Assembly (NCBI GenBank): GCA_031268245.1
Contig: JAIRXN010000085.1
Coordinates: forward strand, 1-11,681
DNA: 11,681 bases
Reading direction: 5' to 3'
Source: Treponema sp.
GTDB lineage: Bacteria; Spirochaetota; Spirochaetia; Treponematales; Breznakiellaceae
The notes under the pieces were generated by a model that did no database searches, was not told the origin of the DNA, and worked only from the letters and a program-made list of their open reading frames with translations. The position numbers and the translations under genes are program-made. Position 1 is the stretch's first letter; each line of letters starts with the position of its first letter. Of the stretch, positions 1-6,665 are shown piece by piece.

Positions 1-21
1 GAAAAAGCGGCAAAAGCCCAT
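1..21 (-). CDS. Start of an unidentified gene, cut by the left edge
   Basis: Read on the minus strand, an ATG at 21-19 opens a frame MGFCRFF that runs off the window. GGTGG (30-26) lies 4 nt upstream as a possible ribosome binding site, and a good minus-strand promoter is found at 113-85. Only seven codons are visible, so no function can be given. The hydrophobic aromatic start would fit a membrane protein or a signal peptide, but that is a guess. It would be divergent from the MFS transporter gene. Confidence 0.35.
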
Positions 22-45
22 TTTTCCACCGAATCTAAGACTCTA

Positions 46-72
46 TTCCCAAAACCAACCACATTTTGGGAA
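46..72. repeat. Inverted repeat (9-bp arms) in the leader of the leftward gene
   Basis: TTCCCAAAA (46-54) and TTTTGGGAA (64-72) are perfect complementary arms around a 9-nt loop. The element sits just after the predicted start of the minus-strand transcript. It could be a 5' leader hairpin or a repressor site at the start of transcription. It has no U-tract, so a terminator is unlikely. Confidence 0.5.
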
Positions 73-84
73 GCGCACCAATGT

Positions 85-113
85 AGAATATATCAGTTAT
101 ACTAGTCTGTCAA
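85..113 (-). promoter_or_regulatory. Sigma70-type promoter for the leftward gene
   Basis: On the minus strand, a perfect -35 TTGACA (113-108) is followed by a 17-nt spacer and a -10 TATTCT (90-85). Transcription would start near position 78 and give a leader of about 57 nt before the ATG at 21. The -35 and its next bases resemble the promoter at 9082. Confidence 0.6.
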
Positions 114-152
114 GAAAAAAATAAAATTTCTCTTCTGTTTAAGAAACTTAAT

Positions 153-240
153 GTATACATGTTTACTATAACATGGTGGAGGTCAGATTTCCATCGGTAT
201 ACGTGTTTACCACGACATGGCGGAGGCCAGGTTTCCGCCG
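153..240. repeat. Two tandem copies of a 44-bp element with conserved stems
   Basis: Copy 1 is 153-196 and copy 2 is 197-240, an exact 44-nt period, and the first bases of the unit (GTA) recur at 241. They differ at nine positions, all transitions, with A or T in copy 1 and G or C in copy 2. Each copy can form CATGTT/AACATG-like arms (158-163 with 170-175; 202-207 with 214-219). Each can also form a second overlapping hairpin, GGTGGA/TCCATC (175-180 with 190-195) or GGCGGA/TCCGCC (219-224 with 234-239). The changes keep pairing, including one compensatory pair (T177-A193 versus C221-G237). The rest of 1-338 holds only the left-hand promoter and hairpin. No clear promoter for the MFS gene was found there. 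Confidence 0.75.
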
Positions 241-338
241 GTAATCAGTATCAACCAACAATTTCATGAAATCACTCTGGTTTTTCATTACCGCGGCCGG
301 CGCTATGCAAACTGCTTTGAAAAGTGCATAGTGCCAAT

Positions 339-1598
339 ATGGAAGCGTATTCAGAAGTCAAAAAGCAGCCTTTGCTTGCCGCATGGCGGGAAATTTACCG
401 TCCTGAAATCAAAATCGGCCGTTATCTAAGTGTTCTTGCCCTCTGGGGTATCAGCTATGGCTTTTACAGGGGCATTCAGGACAACTACCTTGCCCAGGTG
501 GTAGGCATTACCAACTTTGAACGGGGAATAGTAGAGTTTTTCCGGGAAATCCCCGGCCTCCTTGTGGTATTGATCCTCGCATGGATGTATAAATTCACCG
601 CTACCAGGATCTTCAAGATAAGCATTGCCGTAGCCGCGGCGGGAACGGCGGGACTCCTGCTCAGCGGGACGGGAAAGCTCATCGTTGTGGCCTTTATGGT
701 TCTGTTCAGCTTCGGCGAACACATCATCATGCCGGTGAGGACTACCCTCTCTCTCAGCATGGCAAAGCCTGAAAAGGCCGGGGCTTCCCTGGGCATCATA
801 AGTATGATCGGAAACATAGGGAACATCGTGGGCTTCCTTGCGGTAACGGGGCTCTTTATCCTCTTCGGCCGCCTTGGTTTTTCCCGAATTGATTTAATTC
901 CTTTCAAGATAGTCTTCGCGGTTTCGACAGTATTGATGGTGCTGGCATTCTTTATCTCCCTTGCCATGAAGGAGACCAATGCACAGGTAAACCGCCGGCG
1001 CTTCTATTTCCATAAAAAGTTTTTCAAATACTACATGCTGGAAATTTTCTACGGCGCCCGCAAACAGATATTTATAACATTCGCGCCTTATGTATTGATT
1101 CTGCACTACGGCGCCGATACTTCCATTATTTCCCTGCTTCTGGCAATCTGCGCCGCCTTCGGAATTCTCTTTAGTCCCCTCATGGGAAAGTTAATCGATC
1201 ATCTGGGCTACAAATTCGTCATGGTTACCGATACCCTGCTCCTGATCGCGGTCTGTTTCTTCTACGGTTTTGCCCACAGGATCTTTCCGCCGAACATCGC
1301 ATTCATTGTGGTCTGTATAAACTATGTGCTGGATTCGATCATCTCCCTTGCCAGCATGGCAAGCAATGTCTATGTGCAGGATATTGCCAGCAGCGGGGAA
1401 GAGATAACCGCCACCCTTTCCACCGGCATATCGGTTAACCATGTTATCTCGATCCTCATCGCCCTGCTGGGCGGATGGCTCTGGAAGATAGCAGGGATCG
1501 AAGTGCTCTTTAGCCTCTCCGCCTTCCTGGGTTTACTCAACACCATCTATGCGGCTACAATCAAAAAGTCCGAAAAATTTAAACATCAGGGGTTATGA
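339..1598 (+). CDS. Major facilitator superfamily transporter
   Basis: An inner-membrane transporter of unknown substrate. The protein of about 420 residues is mostly hydrophobic and has the length and segment count (about 12 helices) of an MFS permease. A short cytoplasmic N-terminus (MEAYSEVKKQPL) leads into the first helix (ISYGFYRGIQDNYLA region), and charged loops separate the helices. A basic loop around VNRRRFYFHKKFF lies near the middle, as expected between the two six-helix halves. I chose ATG 339. An in-frame GTG at 324 is the only longer option, because a TGA at 318 closes the frame. Neither start has a clear ribosome binding site, which is odd. The stop overlaps the next gene by 4 nt, so the two are probably co-translated. 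The substrate cannot be told from sequence. Confidence 0.85.
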   Translation: MEAYSEVKKQPLLAAWREIYRPEIKIGRYLSVLALWGISYGFYRGIQDNYLAQVVGITNFERGIVEFFREIPGLLVVLILAWMYKFTATRIFKISIAVAAAGTAGLLLSGTGKLIVVAFMVLFSFGEHIIMPVRTTLSLSMAKPEKAGASLGIISMIGNIGNIVGFLAVTGLFILFGRLGFSRIDLIPFKIVFAVSTVLMVLAFFISLAMKETNAQVNRRRFYFHKKFFKYYMLEIFYGARKQIFITFAPYVLILHYGADTSIISLLLAICAAFGILFSPLMGKLIDHLGYKFVMVTDTLLLIAVCFFYGFAHRIFPPNIAFIVVCINYVLDSIISLASMASNVYVQDIASSGEEITATLSTGISVNHVISILIALLGGWLWKIAGIEVLFSLSAFLGLLNTIYAATIKKSEKFKHQGL

Positions 1599-2299
1599 TG
1601 CTGGGGCCTTTGGTTAATGCCGTTACAATTGTTGTCTGCTCCCTTACAGGCTGTTTTCTGATACGGGGCATGCCGGAACGCTTTGAAGAGATCGTCAAAA
1701 AGGCCATAGGGCTTTCCATTGTCTTTGTGGGGCTCAAAGGAGCCTTTGAAAGCACACATATACTGCTCCTCATCATGAGTATGGTGGCAGGCTCCGTGAT
1801 TGGGGAACTCATCAACATTGATGCATGGATGAACCGTCTGGGGCTCTGGGCGGAAAAAAGGCTTGGACTAGCGGCAAAAGAGGGAACAACGAAGCGTTTT
1901 TCCAAAGGCTTTGTGCCGGCAAGCATCCTCTTCTGTACGGGTTCCATGGCGATTGTGGGATCGATGCAGTCAGGTCTCCAGGGAAACCACGAGACGCTCT
2001 TTGCCAAGTCAATCCTCGACGGTTCGATCAGCATCGTATTCGGCGCCTCCATGGGTATAGGGGTGCTCTTCAGCGCCATACCGGTACTGATCTACCAGGG
2101 CGGTATTGCCCTGGTATCTCTGGCGATACGCGGCTTTTTGACCGATGAAATAATACGGGAAATGTCCGCCGTGGGAAATCTCCTGGTGGCGGGAATCGGC
2201 TTTAACTTTCTTGCAGTAAAAGAGATCAGGGTGGCAAACCTGATCCCCGCAATCTTCATTCCCTGGATCTATCTGGGTGTAGTATCCCTGTTACGGTAA
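1595..2299 (+). CDS. DUF554 family membrane protein (YqgA/YdfK-like)
   Basis: A 234-residue integral membrane protein of the DUF554 family, whose biochemical role is not established. Family-like stretches include the N-terminal LGPLVNAVTIVVCSLTG, GLSIVFVGLKGAF, the GSVIGELINID segment, and the highly conserved CTGSMAIVGSMQSGLQGNH with the following KSILDGSISIVFGASMGIGV. A soluble loop (MNRLGLWAEKRLGLAAKEG) precedes the FSKGFVPASILFCTG core. The length is normal for the family. ATG 1595 overlaps the MFS stop as ATGA, and AGGGG (1587-1591) lies just upstream, so translation is probably coupled. A second ATG follows directly at 1598. The tight pairing suggests the two membrane proteins share a process, but which one is unknown. 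Confidence 0.9.
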   Translation: MMLGPLVNAVTIVVCSLTGCFLIRGMPERFEEIVKKAIGLSIVFVGLKGAFESTHILLLIMSMVAGSVIGELINIDAWMNRLGLWAEKRLGLAAKEGTTKRFSKGFVPASILFCTGSMAIVGSMQSGLQGNHETLFAKSILDGSISIVFGASMGIGVLFSAIPVLIYQGGIALVSLAIRGFLTDEIIREMSAVGNLLVAGIGFNFLAVKEIRVANLIPAIFIPWIYLGVVSLLR

Positions 2300-2303
2300 T
2301 GGA

Positions 2304-2325
2304 CTTGTTCAGGTTATTGAACAAC
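2304..2325. repeat. CTTGTTC-type hairpin after the DUF554 gene (site A)
   Basis: TTGTTCA (2305-2311) and TGAACAA (2318-2324) form a perfect 7-bp stem with a 6-nt loop, 5 nt after the DUF554 stop. The following CTTTAATG is only weakly T-rich, so this is a poor intrinsic terminator. Related CTTGTTC motifs occur after the stops at 3954 and 7544. Confidence 0.55.
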
Positions 2326-2377
2326 TTTAATGTATTTCTGCCGCAAGGGCAAATTTTGCAGCCTTGGAGAACTTTCA

Positions 2378-3232
2378 ATGAGTGACGACGTAGCTTCGCA
2401 AAGCGCCGCGGGGGCGGCCCTGCGGATACTCTTCAATCCGGCTCTCACCGGGACGGCCCTGCGCTGTTTTGCCTCCATTTTCCGTAATTTCTTTGGGCTC
2501 CAGTATTGGGGCCTTTTGAGCGGAAAGATCCCCGTCTCCCGGGTTGACCACCTCCTGGACGAAAAGATTCCCTTCGATCCTTCCCGGGTGGAGATCTATA
2601 TGGATTTTTCCGCATTCTGGATCCGCTGTCAGGGTTTCCTGCTCCGCCGTTTTGGTTCTGCCGCAGAAAACGAAGTGCGGGATTTTCTTGCGGCAATCGG
2701 AAAACTCTATGCCTTCGCTGCCGAAGTGTATAAAAGAAACTTCTCCACAACCCGGCGGCCCCGCTATCTAAAAGATTTCCGTTTCGCTCTTATCCATGCT
2801 TTCGATCCCCATCTGATGTGTATTCCCAGCCTCCATGTCATGGTGATGATCCTCTCCTATACCCGTTTTAGAAAAAGTATCTCTGTCATGCAGGCCGAAA
2901 AGGACTGTGCGGCGCAGTGTGCGGAAATTGACCGGGGCGCCGCAGATATTACCGAGGCGGTTCTCTTTGTAAAACAGCACAGTGTAAACTGTATTGCGGC
3001 AGCCATGTACGCCATGACCTGTTTTGACGGGGAACTGTTTCCCCCTGCCGGAGCGGAGGTATTTCTCTCCGCGCTTTTTACCGGCAGCCTCCCTCTTAAA
3101 GACGCGGAGGCTGTCCGCGGCCATATCAAAAACCTCTATGAACGTTTTCTTGATGAGGGAAAAAATACCGAAGACTGGACAAGACCCCTGCTCAATTTTC
3201 TTGCCTCACAGCCTCCGGCGGAGAAAAAATGA
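2378..3232 (+). CDS. PAP2-superfamily-like protein with degenerate third motif
   Basis: A 284-residue protein I cannot name firmly. Its motif order resembles PAP2 phosphatase/inositolphosphorylceramide synthase-type proteins: DEKIPFDP (61-68) before YMDFSAFWI, a basic RRPRY stretch (126-130) like motif I, CIPSLHVMV (148-156) like motif II with His153, and FVKQHSVNCIAA (197-208) like motif III with His201. Against the usual pattern, motif III lacks its Ser/Thr (Ala194, Val195) and has Cys205 where Asp is expected. Membrane character is also weak, since charged residues interrupt the segments that would be helices. It may therefore be a diverged, non-catalytic or soluble relative. ATG 2378 is preferred over an in-frame ATG at 2330, because GGAG (2366-2369) sits 8 nt upstream. 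It overlaps the pseudouridine synthase gene by 4 nt. The PAP2 assignment is inference. Confidence 0.5.
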   Translation: MSDDVASQSAAGAALRILFNPALTGTALRCFASIFRNFFGLQYWGLLSGKIPVSRVDHLLDEKIPFDPSRVEIYMDFSAFWIRCQGFLLRRFGSAAENEVRDFLAAIGKLYAFAAEVYKRNFSTTRRPRYLKDFRFALIHAFDPHLMCIPSLHVMVMILSYTRFRKSISVMQAEKDCAAQCAEIDRGAADITEAVLFVKQHSVNCIAAAMYAMTCFDGELFPPAGAEVFLSALFTGSLPLKDAEAVRGHIKNLYERFLDEGKNTEDWTRPLLNFLASQPPAEKK

Positions 3233-3954
3233 AACATGGAGAGCCTGCCCCGGCGCAGGATTTAAGCATCGAAAAACGTATACTGTTTTCCAACAGTAGT
3301 TGTATGGTGATCAATAAAGCGCCGGGGGAATCAACCGAGCCGCTTTCCAAGCCCGGCATGATCGATCTTCCCCGGCTGCTGGCGGAACACCGTACAGATC
3401 TGCGGCCCCTGCCGGTTCACAGGCTTGACGTACCCGCTACAGGCTGCGTCCTCTTTGCCCTGAACGGAGAAGCATTGCGTTTCCTCGGCAATGCCTTCCG
3501 GGAAGGAAAAACGCAGAAAAACTACTGGGCCATTACCGGATTTTCCCCGTCCGGGAAGACGCTGCCCGCCGAGGGAATGCTGAAGCACTGGATCGGAGCC
3601 GGGCGCGCCGGAGAGAACAAGGTTACTGTTTCCGATACGGAAGGTCCCGCATTGCGGGAATCCCGGCTCCGTTACCGGATCTTTGGCCGGGGAGAACATT
3701 ATCTCTTCTGGGAGATAGAACTCCTTTCCGGAAGACACCACCAGATCCGGGCCCAGCTTGCCCATGAAGGTTTCCCCATAAAGGGCGACCTGAAATACGG
3801 CGCCCGCCGGAGTGAAAAGACAGGGGGAATCCGCCTTCATGCCCGAACCTTGAGTTTCCCCGATCCTGAATCCTCAGGCGCCATTACGGTAAGCTGCTTT
3901 CCACCGCTGGAAGACAATCTCTGGCTGGCCTTTCGGGAAGCTATTCTGATTTGA
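3229..3954 (+). CDS. RluA-family RNA pseudouridine synthase
   Basis: A predicted cytoplasmic enzyme converting uridine to pseudouridine in rRNA or tRNA. The catalytic motif PVHRLDVPATG (62-72) contains the nucleophile Asp67. The C-terminal signature LLSGRHHQIRAQLAHEGFPI followed by KGDLKYG is typical of the RluA/RluC/RluD group. At 241 residues it is short and has no N-terminal S4 RNA-binding domain, as in the shorter RluA-type members, so the target base cannot be assigned. The start is ATG 3229, with GGAG (3220-3223) 5 nt upstream, overlapping the stop of the preceding PAP2-like gene as ATGA. The two are very likely one operon, although no functional link is obvious. The gene converges with the NagZ-type gene 22 nt downstream. 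Confidence 0.93.
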   Translation: MKHGEPAPAQDLSIEKRILFSNSSCMVINKAPGESTEPLSKPGMIDLPRLLAEHRTDLRPLPVHRLDVPATGCVLFALNGEALRFLGNAFREGKTQKNYWAITGFSPSGKTLPAEGMLKHWIGAGRAGENKVTVSDTEGPALRESRLRYRIFGRGEHYLFWEIELLSGRHHQIRAQLAHEGFPIKGDLKYGARRSEKTGGIRLHARTLSFPDPESSGAITVSCFPPLEDNLWLAFREAILI

Positions 3955-3989
3955 GCTTGTTCCAAAACTCGGTTAGTTACTGAACAAGT
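3955..3989. repeat. CTTGTTC/GAACAAG inverted repeat between convergent genes (site B)
   Basis: CTTGTTC (3956-3962) and GAACAAG (3982-3988) are perfect 7-bp arms around about 19 nt. The loop holds further short complementary pieces (AACT with AGTT). The right arm lies inside the last codons of the NagZ-type gene, and the left arm starts one base after the pseudouridine synthase stop. It may act as a bidirectional 3'-end hairpin, but no T-tract follows on either strand. Confidence 0.5.
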
Positions 3990-5113
3990 CTAATCCCCAG
4001 GGCGAGTTTGGCCGCAATGATCCGCGCTGCGGCTTCCGTGAGCCGTTCACGCGGAAGGCGGCCCTGCTTCATTGCGGAAAGTATCTCCCGGTGGACTCTG
4101 CGGAGATTCCCGGGCCAGGCCATCACCATGTCGGCCCCCGCCGCAAGGGAGGCGGCTGCCGCCGCTTCCGGAGAAAGTTCCCGGACAGAGGCCCCGGCCA
4201 TGGAAAAATCATCCGCCAGGATAAAGCCCCCAAAACCCATTTCCCCCCGGAGCCAGTCCCCCATCACGGCGGGGGAAAGACTGGCGATAGCCGCAGGATC
4301 CCTGGCGGGAATGAGGGCATGGGAAACCATGATGCCCGCAAGGCCGCCCCCGGCCAGAACGGCAAACGGGGTGACCATGGCGTCAACAGTATCCCTGCTG
4401 TCCGTAATAATGGACCGGGCGGAGTGAGGATCCGCGGCGGAATTGCCGGGAAAGTGTTTTGCGACACATCCGACACCTGCCTCTTCCATGGCCTTTACAA
4501 ATACTGCGGAGGCGGCCGCGGTAAATTCCGCATCGGGCCCGAAACTCCTGTCGTCAAGGAAGGCGCGGTTGTCATCGTTCAGTATTTCCGCAACCGGAGC
4601 CAGGTTAAGATTGATGCCGAGATCACGGATCTCGCGCGCCGAACGGCCGGCGGTTTCTCCAAGTTCTGCAAGCGCCGCCTCCCGGCCTAAAGAGAGCGCC
4701 TGTTCCTCCCAGTGGAGAGCGGGGGGCAGCTTTTCTACTCCGTCGCCGAAACGGTGCACCGATCCCCCCTCGTGATCCACCGCAACAAAAGGCGGTATCC
4801 CCGTAAGCCCCCCGATAAATTCACTACAGTCAGAAAGAAGGATACGGATCTCTTCCTTTGAGGTATCGAGGTTGTACTTAAAGAGCATCAAGGCTCCTGC
4901 GGGAACATCTTTCAGGATATCCGCCATGACGGAACCCAGGCTGCCCCTTCCGTCAATGCCTGTCATGATCACCTGGGCCGCCAGGCAACGGTCATCCAGT
5001 GAAGCGGCAAGAGCTTTAGACTGTTCCCACAGGGCTTCATCGGCCGGAGACGGCAGGGCCGCAATCAGCATGAGGAGAGCTGCAAATGTAGAACGCATGG
5101 GTCTATTGTACAT
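3977..5113 (-). CDS. nagZ: Glycoside hydrolase family 3 beta-N-acetylhexosaminidase (NagZ-type)
   Basis: Predicted to release N-acetylglucosamine from muropeptides or other glycans by the retaining family 3 mechanism. The single (beta/alpha)8-type domain shows FVAVDHEGGSVHRF (109-122), INLNLAPVAE (168-176), DDRSFG (187-192), GCVAKHFPG (215-223), DPHS (228-231) with the likely acid/base His230, and FILADDFSMAG (298-308) with the likely nucleophile Asp301. The loop between KHFPG and DPH is about two residues shorter than in typical NagZ. The N-terminus (RSTFAALLMLIAALPSPADEA) looks like a signal peptide, so the enzyme probably acts in the periplasm or envelope rather than the cytosol as in E. 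coli. An ATG at 5098 (residue 6) is an alternative start and fits the signal peptide equally well; neither has a strong ribosome binding site. It diverges from the NFACT gene. Confidence 0.9.
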   Translation of the reverse strand: MYNRPMRSTFAALLMLIAALPSPADEALWEQSKALAASLDDRCLAAQVIMTGIDGRGSLGSVMADILKDVPAGALMLFKYNLDTSKEEIRILLSDCSEFIGGLTGIPPFVAVDHEGGSVHRFGDGVEKLPPALHWEEQALSLGREAALAELGETAGRSAREIRDLGINLNLAPVAEILNDDNRAFLDDRSFGPDAEFTAAASAVFVKAMEEAGVGCVAKHFPGNSAADPHSARSIITDSRDTVDAMVTPFAVLAGGGLAGIMVSHALIPARDPAAIASLSPAVMGDWLRGEMGFGGFILADDFSMAGASVRELSPEAAAAASLAAGADMVMAWPGNLRRVHREILSAMKQGRLPRERLTEAAARIIAAKLALGIRLVQ

Positions 5114-5140
5114 TCAATCCGGGTGTATGCAAGGGGAATT

Positions 5141-5167
5141 ATGGTATACAATGCGGCATGTCCTTGA
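5141..5167 (+). CDS. Possible leader mini-ORF (8 codons) overlapping the NFACT start
   Basis: ATG 5141 follows AAGGGG (5131-5136) at a good 4-nt distance and reads MVYNAACP before TGA at 5165-5167. The NFACT start at 5158 lies inside it in another frame and has no ribosome binding site of its own. Ribosomes ending the mini-ORF could restart at 5158. A leaderless transcript from a TATACA -10 at 5145-5150 is the competing explanation, and the two are incompatible. Confidence 0.25.
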   Translation: MVYNAACP

Positions 5168-6591
5168 ACTGGAAAGAGATAAACCTGATCCTCGAAGAAT
5201 TGAATCTGCCCGGTTCACAGATCCAGAAGGTGATACAGAGCGCCTATGATGTCATGGCATTCCGCCTCTACGGAAAGGAAGGGGCAAGAATGCTCCTTGT
5301 CTCGCTCTCACCCGGGGCATGCAGGATTCATGAAACATTCAGGAGTCTCCCGAAAAGCGACAAGCCTCTCCGCTTTGCCGAATTCCTCAATTCCAGAATC
5401 GTGAACGGCTGGATAGAAGAGGCCCTGCAGTTGGGAGACAACCGCATCGTCCGCATTACCGTCAGGCAGGGTAAAAAATACTACAGACTCTACGCCCGGC
5501 TCTGGTCGAATGCAGCCAACCTTATCTGCACGGATGAAGAAGGGCTGATCCTTGATGCGATGCGGCGGCTTCCGAAACGGGGAGAACTTACAGGCGGCCG
5601 TTATGCACCCGAAGAAGATGCAGAGACAGGTTTCTCCGACGCACGGCCTGTCAAACGGGAATACGGCATCCGGGAGTTGGAGGGCGAAGGTTCCTTCAAC
5701 GAAAAAATCGACAGTTTCTATGCCGGGCAGGGAGGGGCCCTCTCCCTGGAAGCCCTGCGCGAACAGGCCCGCAGAAATTTTGAAGGAAGCATAGGACGGC
5801 TTGCCGCATCCCTGGAACGGCTGCGGGAAAAAGAGCAGGAATTCAGCGCGGCGGACACCCTGCGTGTTTCAGGAGACATTATCCTTGCCAATATTTCCGC
5901 CGTTAAAAACGGGGACGAGTGGCTGGAAGCGGATAATTTCTACACCGGGGAAAAAATACGGCTAAAGCTTGACCCAAAAAAATCCGCGGCGGCCCAGGCG
6001 GAAACTTACTATGAACAGTACCGCAAGCAGAAGAGCGGTCTTGAAGACCTGCGCCGGGAAATTGAAACGGGAGAAAAAGAAAAGGCCCGGCTTGAAGAGA
6101 CCCTGTCCCGGCTCATGGAAGAAGAGAATCCTTTTGCCCTCCACAAGTTCCTTAAAACAGGCGGAGTAGGGACATCCGCCGCGCGGGAGCAGGATCGCAA
6201 GCGGCCGGGACTCTCCTTCAGGCGCAGGGACTGGCTGATCATTGTGGGCAGGGATGCTGCGGAAAACGATGAACTCCTCCGCCGTCATGTGAAGGGCAAC
6301 GATCTCTGGCTCCACGTGAGAGATTTTCCCGGTTCCTATGTATTTATCAAACAGAGATCCGGCAAGACCGTTCCTCTGGACATACTGCTCGATGCAGGAA
6401 ATCTGGCTCTCTTCTATTCAAAGGGACGGAACAACGGCGAAGGAGACCTCTTCTATACCCAGGTAAAGTACCTGAGACGGGCCAGGGGCGGCCCTAAGGG
6501 CCTCGTGATCCCCACACAGGAAAAAAATCTCCATATAAAGACCGTCGAAGCCCGGCTGAGGGAACTGGAACAGTGCCGGGTCGAAAAGTGA
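5158..6591 (+). CDS. NFACT family protein (RqcH/FbpA/Rqc2-like), shortened
   Basis: A homologue of RqcH/Rqc2, which binds obstructed large ribosomal subunits and recruits tRNA-Ala to tail stalled peptides; some relatives were described as fibronectin-binding proteins. Visible parts are an NFACT-N-like domain (1 to about 135), a coiled-coil segment (about 185-330, rich in Glu, Lys and Arg, including LANISAVKNG and LDPKKSAAAQAETYYEQY), and an NFACT-R/DUF814 domain (about 350-470) with LIIVGRDAAENDELL, GNDLWLHVRDFPGSYVFI and YTQVKYLRRARGGPKG. The protein is 477 residues, against roughly 550-600 for many relatives. The linker between NFACT-N and the coiled coil is only about 45 residues, so the helix-hairpin-helix module appears absent. 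The DR motif reads GDNRIV (93-98). The start codon has no ribosome binding site. Confidence 0.88.
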   Translation: MSLNWKEINLILEELNLPGSQIQKVIQSAYDVMAFRLYGKEGARMLLVSLSPGACRIHETFRSLPKSDKPLRFAEFLNSRIVNGWIEEALQLGDNRIVRITVRQGKKYYRLYARLWSNAANLICTDEEGLILDAMRRLPKRGELTGGRYAPEEDAETGFSDARPVKREYGIRELEGEGSFNEKIDSFYAGQGGALSLEALREQARRNFEGSIGRLAASLERLREKEQEFSAADTLRVSGDIILANISAVKNGDEWLEADNFYTGEKIRLKLDPKKSAAAQAETYYEQYRKQKSGLEDLRREIETGEKEKARLEETLSRLMEEENPFALHKFLKTGGVGTSAAREQDRKRPGLSFRRRDWLIIVGRDAAENDELLRRHVKGNDLWLHVRDFPGSYVFIKQRSGKTVPLDILLDAGNLALFYSKGRNNGEGDLFYTQVKYLRRARGGPKGLVIPTQEKNLHIKTVEARLRELEQCRVEK

Positions 6592-6630
6592 GTATTTATA
6601 CGATTCATGGTGTTTTTTTCTTAAAATCCC

Positions 6631-6659
6631 TTGCAAGAGCGGAGGGCGGATCTTAAAAT
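6631..6659 (+). promoter_or_regulatory. Promoter for the MEMO-family gene, possibly leaderless
   Basis: TTGCAA (6631-6636), a 17-nt spacer and TAAAAT (6654-6659) match the sigma70 pattern moderately well. The -10 ends 6 nt before ATG 6666, so transcription would begin at or next to the start codon. A purine-rich GGAGG at 6641-6645 is too far (20 nt) to serve that start. TCTTAAAAT also occurs 32 nt upstream (6619-6627). Confidence 0.4.
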
Positions 6660-6665
6660 TATAGT

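Noticed and set aside
217..429. A 70-codon plus-strand frame beginning in copy 2 of the tandem repeat
   Set aside because: It overlaps the MFS start by about 90 nt in another frame, lacks a ribosome binding site and family resemblance. The related frame in copy 1 carries non-silent changes, so no peptide seems to be conserved.
485..979. Long antisense frame across the MFS gene
   Set aside because: Composition is that of an antisense shadow (many Arg, Pro, Thr), with no domain and no ribosome binding site, while the plus strand clearly encodes a transporter.
4008..4775. Several overlapping plus-strand frames opposite the NagZ-type gene
   Set aside because: They arise from high GC codons on the other strand. 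The minus-strand protein has all NagZ motifs, and none of these frames resembles a protein family.
5144..5149. Recurring GTATAC palindromes (also at 153 and 197) considered as a shared operator
   Set aside because: Six-base palindromes are expected by chance several times in this length, and flanking bases at 5144 do not match the tandem repeat.
6592..6620. T-rich stretch after NFACT considered as a terminator
   Set aside because: Seven T residues occur at 6613-6619, but no convincing stem lies just upstream.
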